Below, piece after piece: positions 63,746 through 64,000 of a DNA stretch of 64,000 nucleotides; position 1 is the first letter of the stretch, and every line of letters starts with the position of its first letter. The notes under the pieces are model-generated. The model was not told the origin of the DNA. It saw nothing but the letters and a program-made list of their open reading frames with translations, and searched no databases. The stretch comes from Myotis daubentonii (Eukaryota; Chordata; Mammalia; Chiroptera; Vespertilionidae): assembly GCF_963259705.1 (NCBI RefSeq), contig NC_081846.1, positions 87,122,641-87,186,640 of the forward strand, given 5' to 3'. Made by a program: the position numbers and the translations under genes.

Positions 63746-64000
63746 CTCTTGGCTGATATCACAGACCCATAATGCCTGGTGTCCCCTCCCTCACCCAGTG
63801 TCCTGTTGGCCGAGGCTGTGGGCCAGGGCCTGGGGTGGCTGCAGGAGGGGGCTGTGTAGGCCAGAGATCCTGCATGCTCACCAGGACCCTTCCCTTTTGG
63901 GGACTCCTTCCCCGGGGCTCTGGGTATCCAGACACAAATGTGGGGCCAAATTCCCCGGAGCCTGGCCCGACTGAGTCAGCACTGTGCTGGTTGTTCGGGA
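63746..64000. other. unique DNA to the window edge
   Basis: No feature is recognised. Confidence 0.4.

Overview
The window looks like nuclear genomic DNA of a vesper bat (Vespertilionidae or a close relative). It contains tRNA-derived SINEs of the VES type (one with a perfect 14-bp target-site duplication), a SPIN-type non-autonomous hAT transposon with a perfect 8-bp duplication, two copies of a second short hAT family, and young LINE-1-derived sequence, set among old mammalian repeats (MIR, L2, L1M, Tigger). Family names come from recalled consensus sequences; no database search was run.

Coding content is minimal. Almost every long open frame is an artefact of tandem repeats or GC-rich DNA. 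The only host coding candidate is one short, alanine-rich, GC-rich exon at 38756-38882. It has a good Kozak context, lies beside a CGG repeat in a small CpG-rich patch, and has a candidate acceptor before it and donor after it. I could not assign it to a gene. AT-rich islands full of TAAT motifs stand out from the GC-rich background (about 8.0, 14.4, 38.5, 39.3, 44.4, 46.5, 51.3, 58.1-58.6, 59.5 and 62.9 kb). They are candidate conserved enhancers, as expected in a large intron or regulatory landscape of a developmental gene.

Layout: 0-5 kb, GC minisatellites, an L1 tail and two VES SINEs. 5-16 kb, mostly unique GC-rich DNA with L2/MIR remnants and an inverted L1 tail. 16.4-17.8 kb, a 1.3-kb (GAGTGTGAGTGAG)-like satellite with a 315-bp higher-order repeat. 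18-27.8 kb, GC-rich DNA with small minisatellites and MIRs. 27.9-30.1 kb, a minus-strand ERV2-type (betaretrovirus-like) proviral remnant: two LTRs, a 6-bp target-site duplication, a tRNA-Lys3-type primer-binding site, and only about 0.9 kb of internal sequence. 32.4-33.3 kb, a scrambled LINE-1 5'UTR mosaic. 34.3-36.2 kb, a minus-strand HAL1-like element (5'UTR, ORF1 and 3' tail, no ORF2). 38.6-38.9 kb, the CpG-rich exon. 43.6-44.1 kb, Tigger. 45.7-46.3 kb, VES and L1 tails. 48.4 and 59.0 kb, the paired hAT elements. 55.0 kb, SPIN. 61.6-62.4 kb, an L1 3' end. 63.2-63.75 kb, a CA-rich tract and a MIR.

The most notable content is the mobile-element record: several non-autonomous elements (HAL1-like, VES, SPIN, short hATs, a gutted provirus) that depended on machinery supplied elsewhere in the genome. 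I saw no CRISPR array, operon or prokaryote-like gene cluster.
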